64,000 nt of DNA from Hypomesus transpacificus (taxonomy: Eukaryota; Chordata; Actinopteri; Osmeriformes; Osmeridae), in contig NC_061081.1 of assembly GCF_021917145.1 (NCBI RefSeq), positions 2,090,562-2,154,561 of the forward strand. Reading direction: 5' to 3'. Shown here piece after piece: positions 36,974-49,768 of this stretch. The notes beneath the pieces are model-generated. The model made no database searches and had not been told where the DNA came from. It worked only from the letters and a program-made list of their open reading frames with translations. Each line of letters starts with the position of its first letter. Position 1 is the stretch's first letter. A program made the position numbers and the translations under genes.

Positions 36974-37606
36974 CTAGTTATGTGGTTTGGTCCACCTATC
37001 CCGTCATCCACGTCATCCAGGTTTTGAGCGAGGTAGCCAATAGGAGGTGGAGACGGAATGTAGGCGATTACATTATATTCTGTGAAATAAATTAAATTAA
37101 ATAAATTAAATTGTGAAACAAAGACTAGTATACTGTATATCAGACAATAGAGGACCACAAAATGTCAAACCCCAAAATAGTACTCAGTAAGAAAACTAAT
37201 AGTAAGCAATACAAGTGCATAAAAAGCTGAAATGTGCAAATAAAAATACCAATAAATCTCCTTCTATACAGCAGTGCTGAAGGCCTGTTAATTCCCTCGC
37301 AATCACAGCTGAAATAAAACAATGTCTCTTCAGGTTCAGTGTTCCCTTATTTCTCCTCTTCACAGAAAATCAAACACCATTGGGACAACACCACAGAAGA
37401 CCGTTCAGTTTGTTAAGCTGCCGTTTGCAGATGAGCATGAAGTCATGTGTTGGAGCAATGTGTGACCGCCAGTAGATTAAGGATGAACCTCCGTGGTGTC
37501 TCTGCTGGTGAATGTGCTCTCCACAAAGAAAGTCAAAAACGTAAAAAATTGAAAAACGGAAAGAAGATCAGTGCTCTGCTTCTGCTTCGCCTCAGGGAGA
37601 GGCCTA

Positions 37607-37950
37607 CCCTTACCCTGAGCTCCACCCTGAGCTCCACCCTCACCTCCACCCTCACCTCCACCCTCACCTCCAGCCTGACCTCCACCCTCACCTCCACCCT
37701 CACCTCCAGCCTGACCTCCACCCTCACCTCCACCCTGACCTCCACCCTCACCTCCACCCTCACCTCCAGCCTGACCTCCACCCTCACCTCCACCCTCACC
37801 TCCACCCTGACCTCCACCCTCACCTCCAGCCTGACCTCCACCCTCACCTCCACCCTCACCTCCAGCCTGACCTCCACCCTCACCTCCACCCTCACCTCCA
37901 GCCTGACCTCCACCCTCACCTCCACCCTGATCTCCACCTTGACCTCCACA
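37607..37950. repeat. 12-bp minisatellite (CTCCACCCTCAC type)
   Basis: About 28 units of a 12-bp CTCCACCCTCAC-like repeat, with CAGCCTGAC variants in a regular order. It is stop-free on both strands because 12 is a multiple of three, so it produces Ser-Thr-Leu and Arg-Val-Glu repeat frames that I do not accept as genes. Confidence 0.92.
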
Positions 37951-39396
37951 GTTCTGCTGTCCGCTCCCTAGTCACTGTGCTTTAAAGTTCTCTCATTCAG
38001 ACTGTGAGCTGGCGTACGTGCATTCTAACCACACTCAAAAAACACTTGACACATTGAAACATGGAGATGTCAGTTGCCTGCTAGCAAAATAGAAACAAAT
38101 ATATTTATAAAAAGAGACCACTGATGATGTCCACAACCTCAACGTTCATAAAGATAAAAAATAATTTAGAAAAATGAATCAAATACTGTTTGGCATTTTT
38201 AGAAATGCCCATGTTTTTTTTTTTTTTCAAAGGTAAATCTTTTTACATTGAAAATTGTTTTGATATATATTCACATTTGTATCAACGTTCAGGGGATTTA
38301 CAGTGCAGTGATTATGGATGGCTCCTTTTTTCTCTAATGTTCATTTACCGTTCAATTCACCCAATTCCGAGTGTTAATTGAAATTCCAAAATGATAAAGG
38401 ACAAATTGGCTTTTTGTTTGGAATCCCCTATTCCCATAACAAAGTTTTTTTTTTAAGCGTTCCAATTCCAAGAAACGTCTGTGATTGGTTGAATTGAGAC
38501 TGAATGGGCTCCTCCCTGTTCTGAGATGACTGGCATTTCTCACCTCCACACCTCAAATGTGTCATTGCCATGGGAAGGGTCAGTCAGTCACAAACTACAA
38601 TGGAAAGTTATGACTTCGTATAGCGCAAATAAAACTAGATCCCCTGACATCAATACGAAATCTCCCACAGAAAAAGAAATGTGTCCATGACACTTAGAAG
38701 CAAAAAAGCCTTCACTGGTTGCAATATATATATATATATTGTTCTTCTTTTTCCTTGCTCCTCCACTTCACGTTGCTCAACAAATGTCTCTCTTTGCGTT
38801 AGAAGTCAAATCAGTTTCCATAACAGACGGGTCAATGTTCATACATTGTCCATGAAGATTTGACACACAGTTATGTTCCCTTTGTTCATCCCCGGAAAAT
38901 ACAGAACAAGAATGCAATCTACATTAGTGACCTGTTTCACAAACCCAGATTAAGACCACTGTACAACTAACTGGCAATTAATCCAGATTACTGGCTATTT
39001 GGTTTCATTGAGATCATTTTCAGTGACAGCATTTTAGGAAATCACTTTTTTTTTATCCATCAATAGAATCAGCCAGTTCTCTGCATTCATTTGACCTGGG
39101 TAAGGAACACAGGACCAGTGAGAATCTTTAGAATGGAGAACGTAAGTAAATAAAAAATCTCAATTAAATTTAAGGCTTTTGTTCATGTGATGAAGAGGCA
39201 GAAGCACGCTCAAAACATACACACAAACACAAATGCTCCTTCTGTCTATATGAACCTCCTCCCCTCTCTTTACAGGCAAACACACACACACAGAGACACG
39301 CACGCAAACACACACAAACACACACACAAACACACACACAGAGACACGGGCGCAAACGCGTACGCCCGTTCCCCCTCTCTCAGCCCAGGATGTCCA

Positions 39397-39496
39397 NNNN
39401 NNNNNNNNNNNNNNNNNNNNNNNNNNNNNNNNNNNNNNNNNNNNNNNNNNNNNNNNNNNNNNNNNNNNNNNNNNNNNNNNNNNNNNNNNNNNNNNN
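39397..39496. other. Assembly gap (100 N)
   Basis: Exactly 100 Ns, the usual placeholder for a gap of unknown size. Coding sequence of thbs4 begins at the first base after it, so real sequence with the upstream thbs4 exons is missing here or the join is wrong. Confidence 0.99.
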
Positions 39497-40976
<1,480 letters not shown>

Positions 40977-42061
40977 CCCGCTGGAAGAAGAGAGAGAGAG
41001 ACCCGAGAGAGACTAGGACTGAGAGAGACAGTCTCTCCACGTCTGTACGTGGTGTATATGGCGTGTGGTTGCGTGTGGTCATTTGTGCGAGTGTGCACAG
41101 CTTTTGTGCTTTGTTTGGTATGTTTCACCGTCACCTGTACCCCCCCTCCCACCCCACTCTGAACCCCTTTTATAAAATGTCTCAAGCTGATTTAGTGTAT
41201 CATACAATTACACAACAAATGGTTGGAAGGTCATTTTCACTCATTCCCTTCCATGTCTTTCAGCATTTCATACATTTTCCATTTCATGTTACTATATTTC
41301 TGCAATACCATAGTCGCCATCTACTACATGCAGTGTCAACCATTGTTTAAGCTTCCTTTCCCTTTCAAAAGCTTTTGTACTCAGAAAGTTAGCTCTCTAG
41401 GGACAGGTCACGGTCTCCAGCCTAACAGGGTGGGAGGTGTGGAGACAGATGACTCTGGGCGTAGTTCTATCCATGACTAGTTTTGTTTCAACCTAATCAG
41501 CCCCTCTCTACCACCAGCTACTGTACTATAGTTGGCTACACTCTTCGAAACTACCCCCATATAGGGGTATCTTGGAGGAAAGAAACAATGGAGTGCGAAG
41601 AAAAAATAGATTCCAGAAGAACATCCCAGTGCCTGTTGACATGAGTAGACATGAGTGTTCTCACACGTTAAGAGTTGCTGTCACGTCGATTCTCTTTTTG
41701 TGCGTGTGATGTCATCAATGAGAGAAATTAAACGTTTTCAAAGATTTGTGTGATGTTTGAGTGTATTTTGTTTCATTGTTAAGGTTCACAACTCTCTCAA
41801 GACTGTCAGCATTGTACATCAATCCCTTCTCCTTCTCTGTGGGTAGGAACCAGAAGTGATTTAGAACAATTCCATATTCTGATCCCTGATTAGCTGCCTG
41901 TGAGGAAGTCTCCTGACCAAACAGCAGGGTGGACAGGGGGAGAGGGAGGGGGGGGCAGGAGGACAGGGTGTTTGGCTATTTGGAACCAAAGGGTGCAGAG
42001 AAGGGGAGGGCAGACATTTGAGAGGAGGGATTGTGAAGAGAAGATCTATAATAAGACTGTT
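40977..42061 (+). other. thbs4 3' UTR and intergenic region
   Basis: Non-coding sequence with a likely polyA signal ATTAAA at 41727-41732, about 0.75 kb after the thbs4 stop. The following 330 bp lead into the urea transporter; a G-rich block lies at 41936-42020. No other gene seen. Confidence 0.5.
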
Positions 42062-44169
42062 ATGTTTGGATTGTTTGTGGGTATCTGCAAATATCTATGC
42101 CAGGCTCTTAGATCACAGGTAAGGGGCACTCTACTGTAGAAAATACTAGATTTCAGAGAAAGGATCCATTGTTTAAGAGTTGCTAGTAATGTTGCTGTTT
42201 AGTTTCAATGTGGTTGTGTTTGTTCTGTCTCCATGTCCTTGGAGGGACTTGGGAGATCTTTGGGAGCAAGTGTTGAAAATTGTGTGTATGCAGCTCAAAA
42301 ACATAATTTATATTTCACAGTACTTTACTCTACTGCATTGTTTTACTGTTTTAAACGGATCAATCAAGCTTATGTGATGAAGGGCCTCCATAATCTATGT
42401 GTCAAGTTTTCCTAAACAACCCAGCAGCAATGGGGTCAATGCCACCCACATTCCATCAAACCCAAATCAAGTTTTCAAAGGTTGAAACCCCTTTCTTGAG
42501 GTCGACTCGGTGACATCGAGCCTAGTCTGGCCACTGTGCTCCAGCTGCCTTGCAGGACCTGGAGCCTCTGATGATCACAGCAGCCGCCCAGATGGAGCCG
42601 GGAGCGAGGGCCCCGTCTGGGAGAAAGAACACGGCCACAGACTCCAGAGCCCTCCCCAGGCTCGTCAGCCTGTTCACCGGGGACATGAGGGTCTGTGGAG
42701 ACTGGATGAAAAGTAAGAAGACAACTCTTCCATCCATCCATCCATCCAGTCATCCATCAAACCAAAGAGCTCTGAAGCATGTGTCTCTCTGCCCGGCTCA
42801 GAGCAGGTTCTGGGGGTCCAGATGGTGGACTGGGTGTTCCGGGGCCTTGCCCAGGTTATGTTTGTCAACAACCCCCTCAGTGGGCTTCTGATCGCAGTGG
42901 GCCTGACTCTACAGAACCGCTGGTACGCTCTGAATGGACTGCTAGGGACCCTCCTCTCCACCACATCTGCCCTCCTGATTGGACAGAGCCGGTGAGGGTC
43001 TGCCGTGTAGCAGGTCGTGTTTCACATTCGACACATTTCACGCGTTTAGGGTTTCTCACCGTAGTGTTGACCTAAGCTGTTGGAGTGACATGTGTGGTTG
43101 GTTGCAGGGGGGCCGTGTCTGCAGGGCTGCATGGCTACAACGGGACTCTGGTGGGCATGCTGATGGCGGTCTTCTCTGCCAGCGGAGACTGGTACTGGTG
43201 GCTTCTTTTACCCAACACCTTCATGTCCATGATGTGGTAGGTGGACAGTGCATGCAGTAAACCGACCTTCACTTTGGAGTGTCGCGTAGCATGAACAAGC
43301 GCACGCACGTACACATTCACACACACAATGGTATGCTCATCAGGCTTGTTGACATCCTTCTTCCTGTCGCCTGCATCTGATCTTGCGATTGACTTCCTGT
43401 TTATCGTGGGTTTGCTTGGCGGTGTAGCCCAGTGGTCTCCAGTGCCTTGGCCTCAGTATTCAGTAAATGGGACCTGCCCGTCTTCACTCTGCCGTTCAAC
43501 ATGGTGCTGTATGTACACATGGCGGCGACTGGAGCAAACCACCCGTTCTTCCCTCAGGTGGAGTCAATAACACACACACACACACACTCACACACACACA
43601 TAGCGACAAATGCTAATCTTGTTCTGATTCAAACCATGTTCCTGCTCTCCTAGGTGGTTATTCAGCCAAAGTCCCTCTCCCATGACAACACCACTAGAAC
43701 TGGGCTCAGTATCTCTGAGGTATGTGTGCTTGAAGGCACCACACTGTTCATTCACACACACACACACACATATACACACACAGTATAATCCCTATGGATG
43801 GAGTCCAGAAAGAGGCTTTTCTTCCACTGAAAGCTAGGCTCATTTCCAGTTCCTACTCATGAATGACATTCTTCAAAGAATCTCTCCCAGCGGATATTGG
43901 ATTATCACTGTTACCCGCGGCGACAGCTCTGCTTGGCCCGTGACCACATCCTGTTATTACTGTTGCTAGCGGCGACAGGGTCCCTCATTGATCATTTCTT
44001 TCCCCTCGGGTTCCAGCTGGTTTTGTCTGTGCCGGTTGGCGTGGGTCAGGTGTACGGCTGCGACGGGCCCTGGACCGGAGGGCTGTTCATCCTGGCCCTG
44101 CTGGTCTCCTCTCCAACCATCTGTCTGCACGCCATACTGGGCTCTGCTGCTGGCTCACTGGCTGGTAGG

Positions 44170-44204
<35 letters not shown>

Positions 44205-46513
44205 TCGGACTGCAGTGATTGAAGTCAGACCATAAGATTGAAAGTCCGAGCATGTCTGAATGAAATAGCAGCAGGGAGAGCAGGCGGGTGGGACCAACAC
44301 TGTTTGGTTTGAATGAGGACGAGAGGGAGATAACAACGATTTGTGGAGAAAAGGTTGATTTTACACAAAGAAACAGCTAAATATGTCATAAACATTTCTA
44401 CAATGACAGTAACAGCCACTCGTGTGATTTTGATATGACTATGGAAGAGAAGTGAGGTTTTGATAGGTCAGTCAGCGCTTGCCAATTACTGATGATCAAT
44501 CCCAGTGAGCCTCATCCTCCGGGACACGCCCCCCATCCTCCAGGACACGCCCCCCATCCTCCGGGACACGCCCCCCATCCTCCGGGACATCCCCCACATG
44601 CCAAACTCTACACAATAGCTCCTCTCTTTGGAAAACGATACACTACAATGGAAACATTAAGGATATCCACTATTGTTCTTTCAAGGTTTGTTCAACCCCC
44701 AGATTATTTGGCTGATTTCCTGTTCTTATGGTTCCCAGATGTTGACTTCCCCCCCTCCCCCCTCCTCTAGGTAGGATGTGGAGCATGGAAGCTGGGGGTT
44801 GTACTGTGGCTTCTTTATAGCTGCAACAATTTGTTCAATCGAGCTGCCATAACTTACCCCCCCGCATCTTTGTAAATATACCTGAAAGCTTTCTCAAATT
44901 AAATGTTCTACAGAGAACCATAAAGGGTTCTTTCTTTGGTTTCCCCTGTGGGAGAACCCTCTGAGAACGTTCTCCCACTAAGACCTGAAAGGAAACAAGC
45001 CGAGCTTGTGTTCCGGTGAGAGACACCGTGGGCCGCCGTGTTAGTTGATATCATCACTGTCCAGTTGCTCCCATCCAATCATCCTCAGCGACGTTAACAG
45101 GGCGACCTATTGAAGAAAAGGGACTGACATTGCCACTGTACCCATGGTTCTGTTTTCGCTAATCTGTTTGCGTCAGAGTGGTCACAAACCAAAACCACAC
45201 CTCCGAGATGATGTGTTTACACACTCACTAAAATCTTGCTAAATACCACCTACCTTTCCTGATTGAACCCATGTGGAACCTTTAGTTGTAGATTCTGGAG
45301 TGGAAGTCTGAGGTCCGATGTCTTGGGTTGGCTATGCAGGTCTGGCCCTGGCTGCCCCTCGTCAGGAAATTTACTCTGGCCTATGGGGGTACAACAGCAC
45401 CCTGTCCTGCATCGCCATTGGAGGAATGTTCTACGCTCTCACCTGGCAAGCTCATCTATTGGCCATCACTTGTGGTACCCACCCTCCCCTCCACACATCT
45501 ACTACTGGTGACCCATCACGTTCATAAGATTTCACGACGTCATTTGAATTCCTTTGTCTTTTTTTCAGCATTTTTTTGTGCCTACTTGGGTTCAGCTTTC
45601 GCAAACGTGGTATCCGTGGTAAGAGATTGATAATCATAAGCTTACAATCTCATTGCATCATAGGTACTACACATAGTACTACACATAGTACTGCACTTAG
45701 TACTGCACATAGTACTGCACATAGTACTGCACATAGTACTGCACATAGTACTGCACATAGTACTACACATAGTACTGCACTTAGTACTGCACATAGTACT
45801 GCACATAGTACTGCACATAGTACTGCACTTAGTACTGCACATAGTACTGCACATAGTACTACACATAGTACTGCACATAGTACTGCACATAGTACTGCAC
45901 ATAGTACTACACATAGTACTGCACATAGTACTGCACATAGTACTGCACATAGTACTACACATAGTACTGCACATAGTACTGCACATAGTACTGCACATAG
46001 TACTGCACATAGTACTACACATAGTACTGCACATAGTACTGCACATAGTACTGCACATAGTACTACACATAGTACTGCACATAGTACTACACATAGTACT
46101 GCACTTAGTACTGCACATAGTACTACACATAGTACTGCACTTAGTACTGCACATAGTACTACACATAGTACTGCACATACTATGTCCAAATGATGAGTGT
46201 CCTGGCTTCCTGCTCCTCTACCATCTCCCCCTCCCTCCCCCAGTGGGGGTTACCAGCGTGCACCTGGCCCTTCTGCCTGTCCACCCTCACCTTCCTGCTC
46301 CTCTCCTCCGGCATCAGAGCTCTCCTCAGGCTGCCCTTGTCTGCCGTGTCCTATCCTGAGGAGAACCGCCGCTTCTACAGGAGCCTGAGAGAGTCGGAGG
46401 GGTGCGAGGAGAGCCGTCAAGATCATCGGCCGCAGAACCAGCAGAGCGTCAGTAACGAGGACACACTGATGGAGGGGGATGGAGATTGCAGACCCAATGT
46501 TATTATCACATAG
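42062..46513 (+). CDS. slc14a2: Urea transporter (SLC14 family), 10 exons, about 443 aa
   Basis: A membrane channel-like transporter for facilitated urea movement; in fish it serves gill and kidney urea handling. Exons: 42062-42118 (tentative first coding exon, [19 protein letters not shown]), 42556-42712, 42802-42991, 43108-43236, 43428-43557, 43654-43719, 44017-44164, 45340-45474, 45569-45618, 46244-46513 (TAG). Signatures are [65 protein letters not shown] and [20 protein letters not shown]. The family's LPxxTxPF motif occurs twice (LPVFTLPF and LPACTWPF), once in each homologous half, at the urea selectivity filter. The C-terminus is a cytoplasmic tail ([15 protein letters not shown]). 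If the first exon is wrong, translation could start at ATG 42571 or 42592, giving 419 or 412 residues. SLC14A1 versus SLC14A2 naming is uncertain because fish have a single ancestral type. Confidence 0.88.
44507..44590. repeat. 21-bp tandem repeat (CATCCTCCGGGACACGCCCCC)
   Basis: Four head-to-tail copies, the last one partial, in an intron of the urea transporter gene. Confidence 0.85.
45663..46180. repeat. 12-bp minisatellite (AGTACTGCACAT / AGTACTACACAT)
   Basis: About 43 units of AGTACTGCACAT, with AGTACTACACAT and AGTACTGCACTT variants in clustered order. The array lies in the last intron of the urea transporter gene. AGTACT is a perfect palindrome. The array is stop-free in several frames on both strands, so the roughly 180-200 codon frames here are not genes. 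Confidence 0.96.
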
Positions 46514-47407
46514 ATGTGGGATAGAGAGACGTGTGGGTTTGTGTGTTTGTGTTGGGGGGTAGATTGCAGAGACAAGGAACTCGTGTTTGACATTCAGGTT
46601 GTAATGGGAAAGTACCGCTTCCTGTAATTGCGGATTTATAACGTTTGCCACGCACTGTTTTTATTTGTTGAATGGTAGTGTTTCGTGTTTATCATATTTT
46701 CTGTAACTTCTGTGTTATACAGCAGGGGGCAGCATTTGCTAAGGTCTCTGAGTCTGTGACAGTTAAAAACAATGGCCGTTCCCATTCATAATGCCTGTAT
46801 AAGCGCTGGTTAAATTAAAGGTATGATTTCTTTTTTGCAGAAACCATCGTTTTTGATCATTTTTCAAGGCTGTCAAGATTGGGAAACAGACACGGAAAGC
46901 TGTTTCCAGAAAGAAAACAGAGCCTTTGCGGGGTGGGATTTTTCATAATGCAGTGGCTTACAGAAGTCAGCCAGGCAGAGTGCTGAATGTGTGTGTGTGT
47001 GTGTCGTGCGGGTGTGTGTTGGGGTGGGGATTGGTGGGGGTTAGTGGGATTCATCCTGCAGAGAAAAAAAAAAACCTTCCTCCTCAGGCAGCAACAGCAA
47101 CATCACCTTGCTCATGTGCACAGATTCCCATCACTGGAACGTGGAGAGGATGTTTATGAGCTAGATGCATCATCAGTCATGTCTGATGATCTGATGATTC
47201 CGTCTAATGAGTAGACAGGAGTGTCTGTCAGGGCCTATTTGTGTGCACTGTATGTGTTTGTGGGTGTGTATGTGTGTGTCTTAGTGTGTGTTGTGTCTTA
47301 GTGTGTGTGTGGTGCGTGTATGTACACCATGGGACACATGCGCCGGACACAGTCACACTCCCGGACATGTGTGGGCGCCGGAGGAGACAAGAGGAGGGGG
47401 TGAGAGA

Positions 47408-47730
<323 letters not shown>

Positions 47731-49589
47731 AGAGACAGGGTGCGACAAGGTGTAAAAAAGGATTACTTAAAAGATATACTGAGGCAACGTTTCTTCAAAG
47801 TCTCTTCCTTATCCTCTCCCCTCTTCGTGAACTTTCAAATACGGCTGCTCCCTTGGTTCTCCCTCCATCTTTGAGACGGTGTGAATAGAATGCCCACCAG
47901 ACTCCTGCTCTCAACAGTTTCACAAGTACACGAGCGATGATGAATCAGAGATGTGGCTGTCTGGGGACACATATATCAACACACACATACACGCTAACAC
48001 ACACCAGTGGAAACCCATACTCCCGCATACACGCCAACACACACGCGCGTGCCCGCGCGTGGCAACACGCGAGCACGCGCCAAAACACACGCGCGCCCGT
48101 GGCTGCCCGCACAGACACACTTGCACACGTACACACACACCATGTTACCTTTATGGACGAGGAGAGTGGGTTGAAGAGGGAGGAAGAGGGATGTGGTTGG
48201 TGTGACTTGCTGCCTTTCATTTCTCTCTGGGTGCGTGTCAGAACTCCCAGCAAGGTGATTCAGCCTGTCCCTGGACCTCCACAGTTGTCCCACAGCAGGA
48301 AGGGGGAAGGTGGCAGTGGGTTGAACTTGTGAAGGATCGCACCTACATCACTTCTGGTCTGTCATAGGTCACACTCTTTGATCAGAGGAAAGAGATTGAC
48401 ATGAGATGATTGATTCTTTAGTCATTGGTATTATTAGACGTTACTTCTGACTCGTCTAGTCACAGCAGAGGGGTCGAGAATTGGAAACGCAGAAAAGGGG
48501 CGTGCGTGTGTTTAAGCGTGTGCCAACGCATGTGCATGAGAATTCCCCTTTAAATAACGACGCACTACAAAATCTCGAATCCGAGACTGCATCCAAATGT
48601 TGTGTGGGTGTGGGTATTGTTGGGTTCTGTTTGGCACGTGAGATCTCGGTCCCTCCCTAGCTGTCACTTAACCGTCAGGACATGCCGCGATAATAAGTGT
48701 GATTATCGAGCATGTTCCTTCAGTCCCCACTCTCCACCGTGGGCTGAGACAGAACATTCGGAGAGATTCCATTTCAAGCCACTACATTCTGGAACAGTCT
48801 GTCTGCTCGCTGCACCACAGAGATTGGCTCCGTGGCTGGGTGTCTGTGTGACGCTCCGGGCTGTGCAGATTCAGACCAAATTTGTCTCCCATTTCCTGTT
48901 GGAGTGACTGGGAGATTCCACTGGTAACTCTGGCCTCCCATTGGTTGATGGGAGAATTGTGGAGGAGGAAGAAGTCCATCTATGTATGCCAACGTTCCAT
49001 AATAGCACAGCGCTGTCGTTCAGTGGGCTATGCTCAGGGTCCTGTTGGGTAACCAGGCTACACAATAAGGGTGATCCTAAGGGGCCATCCGTACACCAGG
49101 TGTAAAGAACAATCTTAACATCACGTTACATTCAGTGATCCCCACTCACTCACAAGAAACATTCAGTTCAATTCAGTCCCATTTTGTAATCAAATTTAGC
49201 AAAAAGTTATCTGACTAATGTTCTATTGGTTACAGTATTTGTTATCACAGAGCCAAATAAAATCGATCAATTAGGGTGGATTTTTAACCAAAGCTCGCAC
49301 TAAGGATACGTTTCCCCCTCGGGACATATGACACCCCAGGGACTTTTTTAGTATTCTGGAAAATGTCAGTTTTTTTGTCTGTCTGGCGTTGTTTGGCTAT
49401 TTTTTAAATCAGCCCCAGACATCTCGAGGATCCTCCTAGCCGTGACATTTCCTCAGCCCTGCCATTAGAATTCCGGAAACGAGTCTCAAGAAGGAGAAGG
49501 GGGCCCTTACATCCGCGTGCTCACAAAGAAGACCAATGGTTTTGCCGGAGAAACTGTGGGCTCGGTATTCCCTCCAGTGCGTAGGAAAT

Positions 49590-49668
49590 GGGCGGGCTTG
49601 GGGAAGGCTCTGTCACGCTGCGTGGGCGGTGAGTTCGTAGTAAGGCAAGTTGGCGAGGAGGTATTTAA
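49590..49668 (+). promoter_or_regulatory. dnajb5: Candidate dnajb5 core promoter
   Basis: A GC-box-like GGGCGGG (49590-49596), a second GGGCGG (about 49624) and a TATA-like TATTTAA (49662-49668) lie about 100-180 bp before the ATG. This fits an inducible vertebrate promoter. A single two-unit heat-shock-like palindrome TTCCGGAA is at 49471-49478. The positions are suggestive only. Confidence 0.35.
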
Positions 49669-49768
49669 CAGTCTGCAGATCAGCACTGAGGCAAGAGCAA
49701 CGCTTGCTACAGTCAGAGCATTTCAGCACCACAGCAATTGGACAGCGACCGCATAACAAGCCGACATT

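Larger units (their letters stand above)
34311..39396. other. Non-coding region between kcmf1 and the gap; possible minus-strand 3' end
   Basis: About 5 kb without a recognisable gene. AATAAA on the minus strand at 35213-35208 could be the polyA signal of a minus-strand transcript. A 40-codon minus frame ending at a TAG (36973-36851) looks protein-like. The rest is AT-rich with C-runs at 35396-35407 and 35450-35464, a minisatellite at 37607-37950, and a CA-rich end next to the gap. Confidence 0.45.

Noticed and set aside
37447-37971. 174-codon forward and 138-codon reverse repeat proteins
   Set aside because: Both are produced by the same minisatellite and have no splice or family support.
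45576-46193. Open frames of 178-205 codons on both strands (His-Ser-Thr-Ala and Cys-Ser-Thr-Met repeats)
   Set aside because: Entirely the 12-bp minisatellite inside a urea transporter intron; frames stay open because 12 is a multiple of three.
48774-48992. Minus-strand 72-codon frame (MAYIDGLLPPPQ...)
   Set aside because: No splice context, no recognised family and overlapping alternative frames; considered chance.
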